A DNA stretch of 7,261 nucleotides from assembly GCA_900544515.1 (NCBI GenBank), contig UQVI01000097.1, positions 1-7,261 of the forward strand, in the 5' to 3' direction. This DNA is from an uncultured Oscillospiraceae bacterium (lineage in GTDB: Bacteria > Bacillota > Clostridia > Oscillospirales > Acutalibacteraceae). A program made the position numbers and the translations under genes. Shown piece after piece: positions 1 to 5,868 of the stretch (position 1 is its first letter; each line of letters opens with the position of its first letter). Under the pieces are notes generated by a model, which worked only from the letters and a program-made list of their open reading frames with translations, made no database searches and was not told where the DNA came from.

Positions 1-48
1 CGAGATTCGCCTTAGTCTCGTGGGCTCGGAGATGTGTATAAGAGACAG
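1..48. other. Illumina Nextera adapter (i7 side), not genomic
   Basis: Bases 1-6 are the end of the P7 primer, bases 7-14 (TCGCCTTA) match the i7 index N701 as written on the primer, bases 15-29 are the Nextera read-2 adapter, and bases 30-48 (AGATGTGTATAAGAGACAG) are the 19-base Tn5 mosaic end. The matching inverted structure at the other end of the window confirms it. Genomic sequence begins at 49. The mosaic end is part of a library reagent and is not evidence of a natural transposon. Confidence 0.98.
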
Positions 49-54
49 AGGTTA

Positions 55-63
55 TGTTAAAAT
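55..63 (+). promoter_or_regulatory. Possible extended -10 promoter of the transporter gene
   Basis: TGTTAAAAT at 55-63 fits an extended -10 element (TG, one base, then TAAAAT, five of six matches to TATAAT). It would start transcription near base 70 and give a leader of about 25 to 30 bases. Any -35 element would lie at or beyond the junction with the adapter, so it cannot be seen. In AT-rich DNA such a match can occur by chance. Confidence 0.25.
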
Positions 64-94
64 AAATGCGTTAACTTATTGCTGAAAGGGAGAG

Positions 95-2533
95 ATGTGT
101 GTGGCAAATAACGCAGGAATTAAACAAACAGTAACAAATCTGGTGGATAATGTCAGATTTTATTGGAAAGAACCTCCTAAAGGACGTTTTATGTCCTTTA
201 AGGAAATCGTTGCCTATGCCGGCGGCGGTATCGGTGCTTATTTCATTATTTCAATGGGTACTGCGCTGGTGGTTTCAACAACCAATATGATTGTCGGCGG
301 TGCAATCGGTATCGGTGCTATGGATATGTATTATCTTTATCTTATAGCGACTCTTGCCAATATTCCGTTGACTGCAGTGCGTGCAAATATGATTGATAAC
401 ACCAGAGGTAAGGGCGGTAAATATAGGCCGTATCTGCTTTCAATGGGTATTCCCACTGCAATTATTGCTATTGGTTATGTATGGTTTCCGTATGAAAAGC
501 TGGGTATGCTTTTCACCGGCCAGATTTTTGGTAAGGCATCCTCTTATGTGGCAACATGCGTAGTTGTATTGATATTCAATCTGCTGCTGCAGTTTTTCTT
601 TAATTTCTTTAATGATGCTTATACAAACCTGATTCATGTATTGTCTCCAAATACACAGGAGCGTACAGATGTGCTGGCAATTAAATCAGTTGTTTATTCG
701 CTTGCACCATCTATTATAAATATTGTATTGCCTCTTGTTGCACAGTTTGCAGCGGATAATGATTTATACGATATCAGAGTTTATAGAATATCTTATCCTG
801 TTTTCGCAGTTATAGGTATTCTTCTTACAATTGTTGTTTTTGCCAATACTGAGGAGAAGATTGTACAGGCAAAGACACATACCATTCAGATTAGCTTTAT
901 TGATTCATTTAAAGCTGTTGCTAAGAATAAGTATTTCTGGATTATTGCTCTCGCCGGCTGGATTGGTTTCCTTGAGGGTGCATATGGAAATATTTTATCC
1001 TGGTCATATAATTACGGACATACATGTAATGGCGGCACATTTGCGCTTATTCAGACACTGACAGGAAATGCAGCTCTTTGGGGTATGCTTCTGGCTCCGT
1101 TATGTATCCGTAAATGGGGTAAGAAAAAGGTACTTATTGCAGTTAATTTTGCTAATGTTCTTTGCATTCTTGCAATGATTATTAATATGCAGAATATCTG
1201 GTGGTTGTTTGTATGCGTATATTTCAACTGGCTTGTTGGCGCATTTGAACAGATTACCACACCTGCAATTCAGGCAGATATTCGTGACTATCAGCAGTAC
1301 AGATCCGGTGAACGTATTGATGGTATGTTTGCAACAGTTTTGACTATAGGTAATATTGTTACTCTTGCAACATCTTCCATCTTACCTGCTGTTCAGAAAC
1401 ATTATGGTGTTTATGATGGCAATGGTTATGAAAAGCCATTTGACATTCTTGATGTAACAACAGGAGAACCGGGACTGCTTTACAAGCTTATGGGTGCACT
1501 TATAATCATGGCGGCTATTGGTGCATTTCTCAATATGGTTCCTTATTTCTTCTATGATTTTAATGAGAAGAAGCAGAAGAGTGTTATCCGTGTTCTTCAG
1601 ATTCGTTCACTTTTTGAGGATTACGGCAATAATGCGTTAGGCAACCGCCAGATTGTTGAGGCGATTGATCTTGTAAATGATGCCCGTGAAATGGCTGCTG
1701 CAACACCTAAGGAAGTTTCAAAGGCAATGTATAAAAACATTTCCGATAAAGCAGAAAAGAAGATGGCTAAAAAGCAATACAAAGAAGCTATTAATTTTAA
1801 TGAGGAAATTGATATTGCAAAATTTGTATGTGCAGAGCTTGATAAGTTTGATTCAGATTTGTTCAGACATGAGGTTAAAGTGTACAGTGAGATTTATGCA
1901 CGCGGTATTGATGGCATAAAGGATATTGATATCATTGAAGCTCGTGCTCAGCGCAAAGCTGCTAAACGTCTTCCGAAAAATACACCTGAGGAAAAAGAAT
2001 TCCGAGCATTTGAAATTGAGCTCGCTAAGAACAAGATTTCTGCTAAAAAGGCATATGATAAATATTACGGTTCATTAAATGAATTTGCAGAGCCTGATAT
2101 GGCTGCACTTACTGCTCTCTTTGAAAAAGAAGATGAGATTGATGCTAAGATATTTGATCTTACAGAGGAAATGACTCTTGCAAAGAAAGAAAACGACAAA
2201 AATGCTGTTGCTGATATTAAGGCTCAGATTAAGTCACTGACAAATGAAAAGAAAGCAGTTCAGAAAGATGCTAAGGTTATTATGGATGAATTTGCTAAAT
2301 TCAACCGTGCTGCGAAGCCGTTTAACGATGCTAAGAAACTCCTTATCCAGCAGGAGAATTACAGCCACTTTGAAGAGATAGCTGCTCTTTATGATGAAGC
2401 TAAAGAAAAGGCAGATGAAGAGGACAGAATCAGAGATGAAGAAGCTGCAAAGAAGCTTGCTGAAGAAAAAGCTGAACTCGAAAGACGTAAGGCTGAGAAG
2501 AAGAGTAAAAAAGCAGCAAAGAAAAATAAATAA
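95..2533 (+). CDS. GPH-family sugar/cation symporter (MFS_2) with long charged C-terminal extension
   Basis: This is a 12-segment membrane carrier of the glycoside-pentoside-hexuronide:cation symporter family, relatives of MelB, which import sugars or glycosides with Na+ or H+. Membrane segments lie roughly between residues 36 and 488. Two family signatures are visible: the loop after segment 2, with D101, G107, K109, R111 and P112 (GKYRPYLL), and the second-half motif at about 395-410 with D398, Y399, G405, R407 and G410. Substrate cannot be read from sequence. Family members usually end near 450-500 residues; this one is 812. Residues about 490-812 are soluble, helical and highly charged, ending in a Lys/Glu/Ala-rich coiled-coil-like stretch (about 765-812). 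Start choice: the GGAG at 89-92 is only 2 bases from ATG 95 but 8 bases from an in-frame GTG at 101, so GTG 101 (protein beginning with Met then ANNAGIK) may be the true start. The gene is followed by its own terminator. Confidence 0.93.
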   Translation: MCVANNAGIKQTVTNLVDNVRFYWKEPPKGRFMSFKEIVAYAGGGIGAYFIISMGTALVVSTTNMIVGGAIGIGAMDMYYLYLIATLANIPLTAVRANMIDNTRGKGGKYRPYLLSMGIPTAIIAIGYVWFPYEKLGMLFTGQIFGKASSYVATCVVVLIFNLLLQFFFNFFNDAYTNLIHVLSPNTQERTDVLAIKSVVYSLAPSIINIVLPLVAQFAADNDLYDIRVYRISYPVFAVIGILLTIVVFANTEEKIVQAKTHTIQISFIDSFKAVAKNKYFWIIALAGWIGFLEGAYGNILSWSYNYGHTCNGGTFALIQTLTGNAALWGMLLAPLCIRKWGKKKVLIAVNFANVLCILAMIINMQNIWWLFVCVYFNWLVGAFEQITTPAIQADIRDYQQYRSGERIDGMFATVLTIGNIVTLATSSILPAVQKHYGVYDGNGYEKPFDILDVTTGEPGLLYKLMGALIIMAAIGAFLNMVPYFFYDFNEKKQKSVIRVLQIRSLFEDYGNNALGNRQIVEAIDLVNDAREMAAATPKEVSKAMYKNISDKAEKKMAKKQYKEAINFNEEIDIAKFVCAELDKFDSDLFRHEVKVYSEIYARGIDGIKDIDIIEARAQRKAAKRLPKNTPEEKEFRAFEIELAKNKISAKKAYDKYYGSLNEFAEPDMAALTALFEKEDEIDAKIFDLTEEMTLAKKENDKNAVADIKAQIKSLTNEKKAVQKDAKVIMDEFAKFNRAAKPFNDAKKLLIQQENYSHFEEIAALYDEAKEKADEEDRIRDEEAAKKLAEEKAELERRKAEKKSKKAAKKNK

Positions 2534-2555
2534 ATATTACATAATTCATTATTTT

Positions 2556-2589
2556 AACAGGGATGTGTTGGCATCCCTGTTTTTCTTTT
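2556..2589 (+). terminator. Intrinsic terminator of the transporter gene
   Basis: A 10-base-pair stem (2556-2565 with 2572-2581, containing ACAGGGATG and CATCCCTGT) has a 6-base loop and runs into TTTTCTTTT. It lies 22 bases after the stop codon. This closes the transporter as its own transcription unit on the right side. Confidence 0.9.
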
Positions 2590-2769
2590 GGTGTATGTTA
2601 ATATATATTTGTTCTGTTTTTACAAAATACTACAGATTATTCTCATTTATTGCGATATTATAAAAAATAATTAACCATATTTTTCCATATCATATTGAAT
2701 TTTAAAATAAATAATAGTATGAATATTTATATAGGAATTTATATTTTTCATGTTGTTTTTTATGTTACC
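2590..2769. other. AT-rich intergenic stretch without a recognisable gene
   Basis: About 180 bases of very AT-rich sequence lie between the transporter terminator and the hairpin before the small gene. No supported ORF, tRNA-like fold or family RNA was recognised on either strand. It presumably holds the promoter of the downstream small gene. The overlap of a frame-shadow of the transporter tail into this region is not a gene. Confidence 0.55.
2695..2723 (+). promoter_or_regulatory. Weak candidate promoter of the leader ORF/small membrane gene
   Basis: TTGAAT (2695-2700) and TATGAA (2718-2723) are separated by 17 bases, giving about four of six matches at each hexamer. Transcription would start near 2730 and leave a leader of about 80 bases holding the hairpin at 2770-2800. 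Similar matches are frequent in DNA this rich in A and T, so this is only a candidate. Confidence 0.22.
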
Positions 2770-2803
2770 TTTTCACCTGTTATAACTAAACGGGTGAAGG
2801 AGG
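2770..2803 (+). promoter_or_regulatory. Hairpin overlapping a strong Shine-Dalgarno sequence
   Basis: Bases 2772-2779 (TTCACCTG) pair with 2791-2798 (CGGGTGAA) around an 11-base loop, with one G-U pair; two further U-G pairs extend the stem to 2770/2800. The 3' arm takes in the first bases of the AAGGAGG at 2797-2803. When folded, the RNA would partly hide the ribosome binding site of the leader ORF at 2809. A translational switch or RNA thermometer is an inference; the stem is only of moderate stability. Confidence 0.4.
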
Positions 2804-2808
2804 TTGGG

Positions 2809-2841
2809 ATGATTTATTATAATAAGGGTGATTATTTATGA
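2809..2841 (+). CDS. 10-codon leader ORF, translationally coupled to the next gene
   Basis: ATG 2809 lies 5 bases after a full AAGGAGG (2797-2803), the strongest ribosome binding site in the window. It opens a 10-codon frame (MIYYNKGDYL) whose TGA stop (2839-2841) overlaps the ATG of the following gene as ATGA (2838-2841). The downstream gene has only a weak site of its own (AAGGG, about 10 bases before its ATG), so ribosomes ending the leader may re-initiate on it. The peptide has no obvious regulatory codon run such as repeated amino-acid codons. It could be a true leader peptide or merely a translation-loading device. Confidence 0.45.
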   Translation: MIYYNKGDYL

Positions 2842-3113
2842 AAAATGGAATCGGAAAGAAAATAGCGTATATTTTAATAGCAATAGTCTTTATCGTAGTT
2901 CTGTGTATTGGTCTTTTGAATAAGTTCAACGTTATCGGAAATAAAGACGTTAATGAAAATGAAACTGTTTTGAGTTCCTGGTCAAGCGAACCTATCGGTG
3001 ACGCCGGATTTTATGTTACGGTTGAAAGCAAAAAGAGTCAAACAGTAGATGATAGTTCAGGCAGTATTATGTGCACCTTTAATACTGTTACTCATTATCA
3101 TTGCCAGTCATAA
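2838..3113 (+). CDS. Small membrane-anchored protein of unknown function, probably frameshifted
   Basis: I do not recognise this 91-residue protein. It has a short basic N terminus (KNGIGKK), one strong membrane segment at about residues 9-27, and a soluble part outside the likely anchor with SSWSSEPIGDAGFYVTVESK as its most structured-looking stretch. The last residues (FNTVTHYHCQS) look unlike the rest. In the +1 frame a well-formed continuation, SHNKEDLEVLCDDLVEIYEG, runs to a stop at 3184-3186, just before a strong terminator. The simplest reading is that the intact gene covers 2838-3186 (about 115 residues), and a one-base gain or two-base loss somewhere in about 3049-3110 breaks it. This could be a real mutation or an amplification or sequencing error. 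Start supported by ATGA coupling to the leader ORF. Confidence 0.55.
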   Translation: MKNGIGKKIAYILIAIVFIVVLCIGLLNKFNVIGNKDVNENETVLSSWSSEPIGDAGFYVTVESKKSQTVDDSSGSIMCTFNTVTHYHCQS

Positions 3114-3186
3114 TAAAGAGGATCTTGAGGTACTGTGCGATGACCTTGTTGAAATATATGAGGGCAGAATAAAGACAAAAGCATAG
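3049..3186 (+). pseudogene. Out-of-frame C-terminal part of the small membrane protein
   Basis: The +1 frame is open from ATG 3049 to TAG 3184-3186 (45 codons). Its second half, about residues 20-40 (SHNKEDLEVLCDDLVEIYEG), has the balanced acidic and hydrophobic pattern of a real amphipathic helix, unlike a chance frame. It has no ribosome binding site of note at 3049, so I read it as the displaced end of the gene at 2838. The alternative is an independent small membrane protein, because the first half is hydrophobic (PLILLLIIIA). Confidence 0.45.
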
Positions 3187-3196
3187 TTGAAGATAG

Positions 3197-3237
3197 AACA
3201 AAAGCAATCATTTTGCTAATGACTGCTTTTGTTTTTT
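3197..3237 (+). terminator. Intrinsic terminator after the small membrane gene
   Basis: Bases 3198-3212 (ACAAAAGCAATCATT) pair with 3218-3232 with a single A-C mismatch around a 5-base loop, followed by TTTTTT (3232-3237). It lies 11 bases after the TAG at 3184-3186, rather than after the stop at 3111-3113. That supports 3186 as the original gene end. On the minus strand the stem is not followed by a good T run. Confidence 0.88.
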
Positions 3238-3271
3238 ACTGAAAATTTATTTGTTGATTGACTGTTTAATG

Positions 3272-3577
3272 TTAGTCAAGTGCATCTGATACTGCGTTGC
3301 CTGCATTGTCAACTGCTCCGCCTACGCCGTCAGCAACATCGTTAACACCGTCCCCGATATCGTCTCCGACCTTGTCTGCTCTTGAAGACAAATCATTTGT
3401 GGTGTCACTTGTGCCGTTATTGTCAGTTGCTGCTGTGTTATTTGTTGTGTCCGTAACAGCAGATGTTCCTGTTGTAGATGATGTTGTGTTGTTGTTATTG
3501 TCGTTTTTTGCACAGCCCATAAATACTGTTGCAATAACAGCAATTGACATAGCGATAATTAAAATTTTACTTTTCAT
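3272..3577 (-). CDS. Small low-complexity lipoprotein, next to ypeB
   Basis: This 101-residue protein has a lipoprotein signal peptide: basic MKSK, a hydrophobic core, then FMGC with the lipid-bearing Cys at residue 22. After that comes an Asn/Thr/Ser-rich linker (about 24-63) and a Gly/Asp/Val/Ala-rich tail (about 65-101) of imperfect short repeats such as VGDDIGDGV and VADGVGGAV. It would be anchored to the outer face of the membrane. No enzyme motif is present and the family is not recognised. The start at 3577 is chosen over an in-frame ATG at 3610 because AAAGGAAG (3592-3585) lies 7 bases before it and the signal peptide then begins properly. It follows ypeB by 53 bases in the same direction, so it is probably co-transcribed. 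A spore role is inferred from that position alone. A resemblance of RADKVGDDI to sporulation lipoproteins of the YhcN/YlaJ type is too slight to use. Confidence 0.8.
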   Translation of the reverse strand: MKSKILIIAMSIAVIATVFMGCAKNDNNNNTTSSTTGTSAVTDTTNNTAATDNNGTSDTTNDLSSRADKVGDDIGDGVNDVADGVGGAVDNAGNAVSDALD

Positions 3578-3630
3578 AGTATAACTTCCTTTCACCATTA
3601 TAATTAACATTTATTTTGATTTTATACAAA

Positions 3631-4959
3631 TTATTTTGTTAAAGTTCCGCCGTCGGAATAAAGAAGTAGCAGGATATCTTCTTCAGCTCCTGTTTTTGCG
3701 TTTACATAGATGAGAACCTCTTCATTGGTTTCGGTGCTTTCGCAGTGGAATTCATAGCACATTGCTTCAGTTCCATTGTCCTTTGGAATTACACAGTTTT
3801 TAACATTCAGTACATTTAGATAGGGACTGATATTTTTCTGCAGCTCCTCAGCCTTTTTTTCGGTTTTGAATGATTCTCTTTCCCTGTGGTTGGTTAAATA
3901 GCCCTCAGCCTCCATTGAAACAACCTTGCCGTCATTCAGTGAAACACCAACCTTAATTAAATCACTGTAATATACAACATTTCCTTTGGTGTAAGCCATA
4001 TTGACGATACAGATATTATTCTCTGTCATATAATACGTCTCAGACATATTATCAAATCCGAGCTTATCAAGATAGTTCTTTGCAATGTTTACTGCATTTT
4101 TTTCGGTAATCGTTGACTTGGTGATTTTTCCACCGTACAGCATATATGCAACATATCCGCCTTGCTTTGTTATGCCTACAGTTTTTTGCCCGTAGGTGAA
4201 TACATAACAGGGCATATTGCCGTCCTCTTCACTTGCAAAACTTACCTGATCAACTGCACATCCCATTGCGTATGCAGCAACATCTATTGCATCGTCTTTG
4301 CTATAGCTTTCAGCATTTTTCAGCATTTTTGATTCTCTGTTTAAAACTGCGTCGGCAAAAGGTCCATCATATAAAAGAGTTGGATAATCCTTGAATGCCT
4401 TTTCTGCAGTTGTCATATCGTTAGTCAGTGAATTGATGCTGACATTGTTTTTATTTTTTACATTGCTTGCCGTTATGCGTCCACCGTTGTTGCATACAGA
4501 AACCATTGAGGCGATTGAATCATTAAGCTGATTTGCATAGTTTAACAGTGTCGAAAGATTTTTATGCTCCTCGTCACTTATTTTTTCACCTGATGCTGCC
4601 TTTTGTGCAATATAGGTTGCATAGTCTCCCGCCTGGCTTATGAATTTATATGTGGAGCTTAAATTCATCTGGGCGACAGGAAGACGTGATAATGCATCCT
4701 TTGCCTCGTTACATTCCGAATATAAATCTGAACTGATTTCAAAAAGCATTTTGTCTGAATTGGAGTAAACACTTTTTGTCAGATTCGTTTCAATGGAATC
4801 CATTGTTTCCGATAATTCATTAAGACTTTGCTGATAATTGTTTTCCAGCTGTGCTTTATAGGTTGCTGCCATATTCATATTCATGATTGCAAATCCTGCA
4901 AGGACTGCAACAATTGCAATGGAATATGAAAATAATCTAATGTATCCTCGTTTTGTCAT
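3631..4959 (-). CDS. ypeB: Spore germination protein YpeB
   Basis: YpeB is a spore inner-membrane protein; in Bacillus it is needed for the cortex-lytic enzyme SleB to be present and held inactive until germination. The 442 residues match the family's usual length of about 450. Visible parts: a membrane anchor at about 9-29, a helical region about 35-155 with the LPVAQ and FISQAGDYA stretches, the YDGPFAD motif at 197-203, then PepSY-like repeats through to the end, including GKVVSMEAEGYLTNHRERE (344-362), which is highly typical of YpeB, and a final VNAKTGAEEDIL. The start ATG lies 8 bases after GGAGG (4972-4968). In Bacillus ypeB follows sleB in one operon; here the gene upstream is the divergent proB, and no sleB is present. 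The gene downstream is a small lipoprotein. The call is strong on motif order; it was made from memory of the family, without a search. Confidence 0.93.
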   Translation of the reverse strand: MTKRGYIRLFSYSIAIVAVLAGFAIMNMNMAATYKAQLENNYQQSLNELSETMDSIETNLTKSVYSNSDKMLFEISSDLYSECNEAKDALSRLPVAQMNLSSTYKFISQAGDYATYIAQKAASGEKISDEEHKNLSTLLNYANQLNDSIASMVSVCNNGGRITASNVKNKNNVSINSLTNDMTTAEKAFKDYPTLLYDGPFADAVLNRESKMLKNAESYSKDDAIDVAAYAMGCAVDQVSFASEEDGNMPCYVFTYGQKTVGITKQGGYVAYMLYGGKITKSTITEKNAVNIAKNYLDKLGFDNMSETYYMTENNICIVNMAYTKGNVVYYSDLIKVGVSLNDGKVVSMEAEGYLTNHRERESFKTEKKAEELQKNISPYLNVLNVKNCVIPKDNGTEAMCYEFHCESTETNEEVLIYVNAKTGAEEDILLLLYSDGGTLTK

Positions 4960-4978
4960 ACATATTACCTCCGATAGT

Positions 4979-5008
4979 TATTTTTTACCGAAAATTAAAA
5001 AAACATTC
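4979..5008 (-). promoter_or_regulatory. Candidate forespore sigma-G-type promoter of ypeB
   Basis: On the minus strand GAATG (5008-5004) fits the sigma-F/G -35 consensus GHATR. After 18 bases AAAAATA (4985-4979) matches five of seven positions of the sigma-G -10 CATWMTA, lacking the C. Bacillus sleB-ypeB is under sigma-G control, which makes such a site expected. Against it, transcription would start almost on the ribosome binding site (4972-4968), leaving a leader of only about 13 bases, and poly-A/T tracts make partial matches easy. Confidence 0.22.
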
Positions 5009-5017
5009 AAAAAAATA

Positions 5018-5046
5018 TTTAATTGTTGCGATATATGTGTTACAAT
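5018..5046 (+). promoter_or_regulatory. Probable promoter of proBA
   Basis: TGTTACAAT (5038-5046) is an extended -10 element, with TACAAT matching five of six positions of TATAAT. A weak -35 (TTTAAT, 5018-5023) sits 17 bases upstream. Transcription would begin near 5053 and leave a leader of about 27 bases, too short for a proline T-box or other riboswitch. It lies in the 120-base divergent region shared with ypeB. Confidence 0.45.
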
Positions 5047-5048
5047 AT

Positions 5049-5065
5049 CAATAATTGTATTATTG
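5049..5065 (+). repeat. 7-base inverted repeat at the proBA start of transcription
   Basis: CAATAAT (5049-5055) and ATTATTG (5059-5065) are perfect inverted repeats around TGT. The palindrome lies directly after the predicted -10 and before the ribosome binding site of proB, where a repressor operator would be expected. It is made mostly of A and T, so chance is a serious alternative, and as RNA the stem is too weak to act as an attenuator. Confidence 0.3.
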
Positions 5066-5079
5066 TGGAGCAGTGCGTT

Positions 5080-5868
5080 ATGGCAAAAGTTGAAGGAAAG
5101 AAGAGAATTGTTGTTAAGGTCGGTACATCAACCTTAACGCATCAGACGGGAAAAACAAATATTGCGAGGGTTGCCAAGCTGGTTTCCGTTTTATCGGATT
5201 TGAAAAATGCAGGCAACGAAATCGTTTTGGTATCCAGCGGTGCCGTTGGAATCGGTGCGGCAAAGTTAGGACTTTCCGCTAAGCCCAAAACAACAAGAGG
5301 TTTACAGGCTTCAGCAGCGGTTGGGCAGTGTGAGCTGATGTTTCTTTATGATAAAATGTTTTCTGAATATGGTGTAATTGTCAGCCAGCTTTTGTTTACG
5401 GCCGATACACTTTCAAATGAGCTTGAGAAAGGGCATCTCCTTGATACCTTTAATCAGCTTCTTGATTATGGTGCTCTTCCGATTGTGAATGAAAACGACT
5501 CTGTTTACGTTGAAGAGCTTTTAAACGGTGATAACGATTGCCTGAGTGCAACCGTTGCAAGTCTTATAGATGCCGATTTATTAATCATGCTGACCGATAC
5601 GGATGGCCTTTATGATGATAATCCAAGCAAAAATGAAAATGCAAAGCTGATTTCATATGTTGAGGAAATAACGCCCAAGCTGTTTGAAATTGCAGGTGAT
5701 GCAGGTGAAAAGGGAACAGGCGGCTTTACAACTAAAATAAAGGCGGCCAAGATTGCAACTGATTCAGGTATTCCTGTAATCATCATGAATGGCGAAAAGC
5801 CGACTTCCATTTATAAAGTCCTTGAGGGACAAAGCATAGGTACATATTTTTCAGCGAAGGGTGAGTGA
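5080..5868 (+). CDS. proB: Glutamate 5-kinase, short form without PUA domain
   Basis: ProB phosphorylates the gamma-carboxyl of L-glutamate with ATP, the first and usually proline-inhibited step of proline synthesis in the cytoplasm. The 262 residues form one amino-acid-kinase domain: the phosphate-binding start VVKVGTSTL (11-19), VSSGAVGIG (51-59), AAVGQ (79-83), PIVNENDSV (134-142), GDNDCLSATVA (150-160), the LTDTDGLY nucleotide loop (171-178) and GTGGFTTKIKAA (212-223). The C-terminal PUA domain of the E. coli enzyme (367 residues) is absent, as in many Firmicutes. The start at ATG 5080 is chosen over an in-frame TTG at 5023: GGAG (5067-5070) sits 9 bases before it, and the protein then begins directly before the kinase core, while the TTG start would lie upstream of the promoter. 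The stop overlaps the proA start by 4 bases, so the two are co-translated. Confidence 0.97.
   Translation: MAKVEGKKRIVVKVGTSTLTHQTGKTNIARVAKLVSVLSDLKNAGNEIVLVSSGAVGIGAAKLGLSAKPKTTRGLQASAAVGQCELMFLYDKMFSEYGVIVSQLLFTADTLSNELEKGHLLDTFNQLLDYGALPIVNENDSVYVEELLNGDNDCLSATVASLIDADLLIMLTDTDGLYDDNPSKNENAKLISYVEEITPKLFEIAGDAGEKGTGGFTTKIKAAKIATDSGIPVIIMNGEKPTSIYKVLEGQSIGTYFSAKGE

Noticed and set aside
2640..2700. Sigma-E-like sporulation promoter (CATATCAT) before the small membrane gene
   Set aside because: The consensus is short and AT-rich; matches are expected by chance here and no good -35 stood out.
2600..2800. Small RNA gene or riboswitch in the AT-rich gap
   Set aside because: Apart from the hairpin at 2770-2800 I found no extended fold, conserved riboswitch core or internal terminator.
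3240..3280. Inverted repeat TTGACT/AGTCAA overlapping the lipoprotein stop, as a minus-strand terminator
   Set aside because: The stem has only six pairs with a 10-base loop, and no T run follows on the minus strand. The end of the ypeB-lipoprotein transcript is therefore not placed.
3297..3584. Plus-strand open frame of 95 codons opposite the lipoprotein gene
   Set aside because: It is the antisense of a low-complexity coding region, rich in Pro, Ser and Val as expected from such a shadow. The minus-strand frame has a ribosome site, signal peptide and lipobox.
3595..3630. Separate promoter for the lipoprotein gene (TATAAT-like on the minus strand)
   Set aside because: A TATAAT-like hexamer is present but the nearest TTG-type -35 is about 21 bases away; co-transcription with ypeB is simpler.
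4305..4332. Two copies of TTTCAGCATTT in tandem within ypeB
   Set aside because: The repeat is very short, keeps the frame and falls in ordinary coding sequence; no sign of a functional repeat.
5023..5079. Longer ProB starting at TTG 5023
   Set aside because: The 19 extra residues match nothing expected in glutamate kinases, and the probable promoter lies within them; ATG 5080 has a proper ribosome site.
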